This document shows, one piece after another, positions 12,621-14,759 of a stretch of DNA of 14,759 nucleotides. The DNA is taken from the NCBI GenBank assembly GCA_041655595.1, contig JBBAFB010000048.1, positions 1 to 14,759 of the forward strand, written 5' to 3'. Both the position numbers and the translations under genes were made by a program. Within the stretch, counting starts at the first letter, position 1. Every line of letters starts with the position of its first letter. The notes under the pieces were generated by a model. The model worked only from the letters and a program-made list of their open reading frames with translations, ran no database searches and was not told the origin of the DNA. The DNA is from JBBAFB01 sp041655595 (lineage in GTDB: Bacteria > Bacillota > DULZ01).

Positions 12621-13358
12621 TTGCCTATTTTGGAATTGCAAAACATCACAAGATCCTTCAAGAATGGTCAGGTCATGGTAAAAGCCCTAAGAGGGATTGA
12701 TCTTACCGTTGCCGAGGGGGAATTTTTATCCATTATGGGGCCTTCCGGCTCCGGTAAATCTACCATGTTGAATCTAATTGGTTGTTTGGACCGGCCTTCC
12801 AGCGGCTCCATTGTTTTATCCGACCGGCATGTGGAAAAACTCGGGGATAATAGCCTTGCAGAAATCAGAAATCAGTTTATCGGTTTTGTCTTTCAAAGCT
12901 TTCACTTGTTACCGGATTTAGATGCCCAAGCCAATGTAGAACTGCCCTTGATTTATAGGGGTATAGGTGCCAAGGAAAGAAGGGAGCGGGCCCTAAAAGC
13001 ACTGGAATCCGTAGGTTTGGGGGAAAGACGCCATCATAAGCCGTCCCAGCTTTCGGGGGGGGAGCAGCAAAGGGTAGCCATTGCCAGAGCTTTAGTGGGG
13101 GATCCCACCCTCATTTTGGCAGACGAACCTACGGGGGCTTTAGACTCCAAAACCGGTAGTAATATAATGGCTATTTTCCAAAGGCTGAACAGGGAAACAG
13201 GTCTCACCATAGTGCAGGTAACCCATGAAAGGGAAATTGCTTTGCATGGTTCCAGGGTGGTCCATCTAAAGGATGGTTTAATCGAAAACATAGAATTAGT
13301 AGCGGAGCCTCGTATTGCCCAAGAAGCTGAGGCGGAAGCTCAACAACCGGTAGCATAG
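12621..13358 (+). CDS. ABC transporter ATP-binding protein, MacB/LolD type
   Basis: A 245-residue ATPase of the MacB/LolD/FtsE group, which powers exporters with FtsX-type permeases. Counting from TTG 12621, Walker A is GPSGSGKST at 40-48. The Q-loop region VFQSFHLLPDLDAQANVELPL is typical of this group, followed by signature LSGGEQQRVAIARAL, Walker B ILADEPTGALD and the switch histidine in VTHE. The C-terminus has a short Glu/Ala-rich tail. The TTG is preferred over GTG 12615 because it lies 8 bases from AAAGGAGG (12605-12612), while GTG is only 2 bases away. The membrane fusion gene follows after 12 bases, its ribosome site adjoining this stop codon, so they are co-transcribed. The cargo is unknown. 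Confidence 0.93.
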   Translation: MPILELQNITRSFKNGQVMVKALRGIDLTVAEGEFLSIMGPSGSGKSTMLNLIGCLDRPSSGSIVLSDRHVEKLGDNSLAEIRNQFIGFVFQSFHLLPDLDAQANVELPLIYRGIGAKERRERALKALESVGLGERRHHKPSQLSGGEQQRVAIARALVGDPTLILADEPTGALDSKTGSNIMAIFQRLNRETGLTIVQVTHEREIALHGSRVVHLKDGLIENIELVAEPRIAQEAEAEAQQPVA

Positions 13359-13370
13359 GAGGGAAAATTA

Positions 13371-14759
13371 ATGAAACAGAAGCTAGTAACTATTATTGTG
13401 ATTGTGGTTTTGGTAATAGGCGGGGGCTATTACGCTTTTCAAAAAATTATGCCGCCACCCCCGGATGAGCAAACAGGTCCGGTTTACACCACCAAGCCCG
13501 TTATCAGGGGTGATATTTCCGTAGGGGTAGAGGCCGTGGGTCAATTGAATTCCTCTGGATATGGGGGAATCCAGGTTCCCGGTAGTAGAATGGGCATGGT
13601 TATGGGAGGCTCCGTTGGAGGTATTACCTATATGATTGATGAAGCCTTTATCGAGGAAGGCACCGAGGTTGTCAAAGGCCAGCTTTTGGTGAGGCTGATA
13701 GCTCCGGGCTTGGATGATAAAATCGCCACTGCTGAAAGGAATCTGGAAAGGAAGAAAGAAAGCCTAGCCAGACTGTTGGATATTCCGGTGGAGCAGTTGG
13801 ATAATGTTGATCCCGGCAGAGGTATCGCCATCACCACCCCAATTAGTGGCCGAATTTCCGGCTTGACCATGATAGAAGGTAAAAAGATCGAAGTTGGCGA
13901 CACGGTAGCCAAGGTAGTGGACGATTCCCATTTTCGCTTAGTGGCGAAGCTTACTTCCTCAGAAATTACCAGTGTTACCCCCGGTCAAAAAGTAGCCTTG
14001 CGTTTTTCCCAGTTTGACGGCGTGGTTGAGGGGAAAATCATTGATGTTAACTATTCCCCCATTGCAGAGCCCGCATCAAGCCTTTTGGATAGTCTTGGTT
14101 CCAGTGGGGGGGACTCCGATGAATATATCTTTGTTCATTGGGTAAATATTGAGGCAGAAAACCCCGGTTTGGTTATGCCCCAGATGAGGGTAAAAATCGG
14201 TTTTCCCGCAGGGGAGGATAAAAGCAAACTGGATATTAACAATATTAGATGGGCCCGCTACGATTCCCGGGTAGACGGTTTTGTTGATGAAGAAACAATC
14301 TTTAGCCCAAAAGAGGCTACGGTTACCAAGATATTTGTTAAAAATGGGCAAACCGTCAAAGCAGGGGATCAAATTATTTCCCTAGCAGGTGAAGATGCCA
14401 GAAAAGACATAGATCGTGACCTGGCGGAAATTTATCAAATGGAAGAAGATTTGCGCGCCCTTTATAAAACCTATGATAATCTGGAAATCCGGGCCTCCAT
14501 GGACGGAGTTATTTCCTATGTCAATATAGACTTGAATAGGGAGCTGCAGCCTGGGGAATGGTTGGGGGATATCTATAACACCGCTGATATGCGTATGTGG
14601 TCCGAAATTGATGATATTGATATTTTGCTGGTGCAGCAAGGGGCCCCTGTTAAAGTAACAGTAGATGCCCTACCAGGCACAACCCTGGAGGGAGAGGTCA
14701 ACCGAATCTCCAGCTATAATATGGGAGACGGCAAAACCCGTTTCCAGGTAGATATTAAG
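13371..14759 (+). CDS. Membrane fusion / periplasmic adaptor-type protein of the ABC exporter (3' end outside window)
   Basis: The start is ATG 13371, with AGGAGGG 6 bases before, overlapping the preceding stop. The frame is open to the last base, so at least 463 residues exist and no stop is seen. There is an N-terminal membrane segment (~4-19). Then come two successive adaptor modules. The first barrel-sandwich half-motif is SVGGITYMIDEAFIEEGTEV (81-100), with its partner TPISGRISGLTMIEGKKIEV near 155, followed by a beta-barrel-like part. A second half-motif with ATVTKIFVKNGQTVKAGDQI lies near 315, with its partner RASMDGVISYVNI near 374. A coil of about 30 residues joins the second pair. 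Adaptor proteins of MacA/HlyD type normally have one such module. The next gene is probably the FtsX-like permease. Confidence 0.85.
   Translation, partial: MKQKLVTIIVIVVLVIGGGYYAFQKIMPPPPDEQTGPVYTTKPVIRGDISVGVEAVGQLNSSGYGGIQVPGSRMGMVMGGSVGGITYMIDEAFIEEGTEVVKGQLLVRLIAPGLDDKIATAERNLERKKESLARLLDIPVEQLDNVDPGRGIAITTPISGRISGLTMIEGKKIEVGDTVAKVVDDSHFRLVAKLTSSEITSVTPGQKVALRFSQFDGVVEGKIIDVNYSPIAEPASSLLDSLGSSGGDSDEYIFVHWVNIEAENPGLVMPQMRVKIGFPAGEDKSKLDINNIRWARYDSRVDGFVDEETIFSPKEATVTKIFVKNGQTVKAGDQIISLAGEDARKDIDRDLAEIYQMEEDLRALYKTYDNLEIRASMDGVISYVNIDLNRELQPGEWLGDIYNTADMRMWSEIDDIDILLVQQGAPVKVTVDALPGTTLEGEVNRISSYNMGDGKTRFQVDIK

Overview
The window looks like a chromosomal piece of a low-GC, monoderm-type Firmicute. 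The signs are strong AAGGAGG ribosome sites, frequent TTG starts, lipobox lipoproteins, an apparent S-layer-type surface protein and a DHHW/MBOAT acetylation pair. A Peptococcaceae/Desulfotomaculum-like clostridial host is a guess from overall style, not a demonstrated assignment. No rRNA, tRNA, CRISPR array or phage gene was seen.

Layout. (1) 1-885: 3' end of a surface/S-layer-type protein with its terminator. (2) 886-2607: an unstable island on the minus strand. Two copies of a ~261-bp repeat (about 97% identical) bracket a decayed Rpn-family nuclease gene and a complete DinJ/RelB-YafQ toxin-antitoxin pair. The second copy ends in a 52-codon gene holding only the C-terminal domain of the Rpn family. 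That small gene has its own consensus promoter, ribosome site and terminator. (3) 2815-5790: a two-gene operon (DHHW protein, then MBOAT O-acyltransferase) predicted to O-acetylate an exported polysaccharide. (4) 5950-6759: a lipoprotein with an FmdE-like domain. (5) 6819-8624, minus strand: a membrane-anchored GH26-type glycoside hydrolase. (6) 8855-9280: a PPC/DUF296 protein. (7) 9483-11483: a lipoprotein carrying an FAD-dependent oxidoreductase domain, bracketed by two related palindromic elements. (8) 11766-12344: a second Pro/Ala-rich lipoprotein, followed by a run of RNA-type hairpins. (9) 12621-14759: start of a MacB/LolD-type ABC exporter operon (ATPase, then a membrane fusion protein that runs off the window).

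How it fits together. Most genes act at or outside the membrane: surface protein, polysaccharide acetylation, a polysaccharide hydrolase, three lipoproteins and an exporter. This is a cell-envelope region rather than one pathway. The GH26 enzyme and the acetylation pair may act on the same exopolysaccharide (inference). The intergenic spaces are rich in three families of short inverted repeats, all built around a GGGAC/GTCCC core. Several of these touch or supply stop codons of neighbouring genes. The items most worth following up are the stand-alone Rpn C-terminal gene beside a toxin-antitoxin pair, the palindromic elements around the exported flavoprotein, and the internally duplicated membrane fusion protein.
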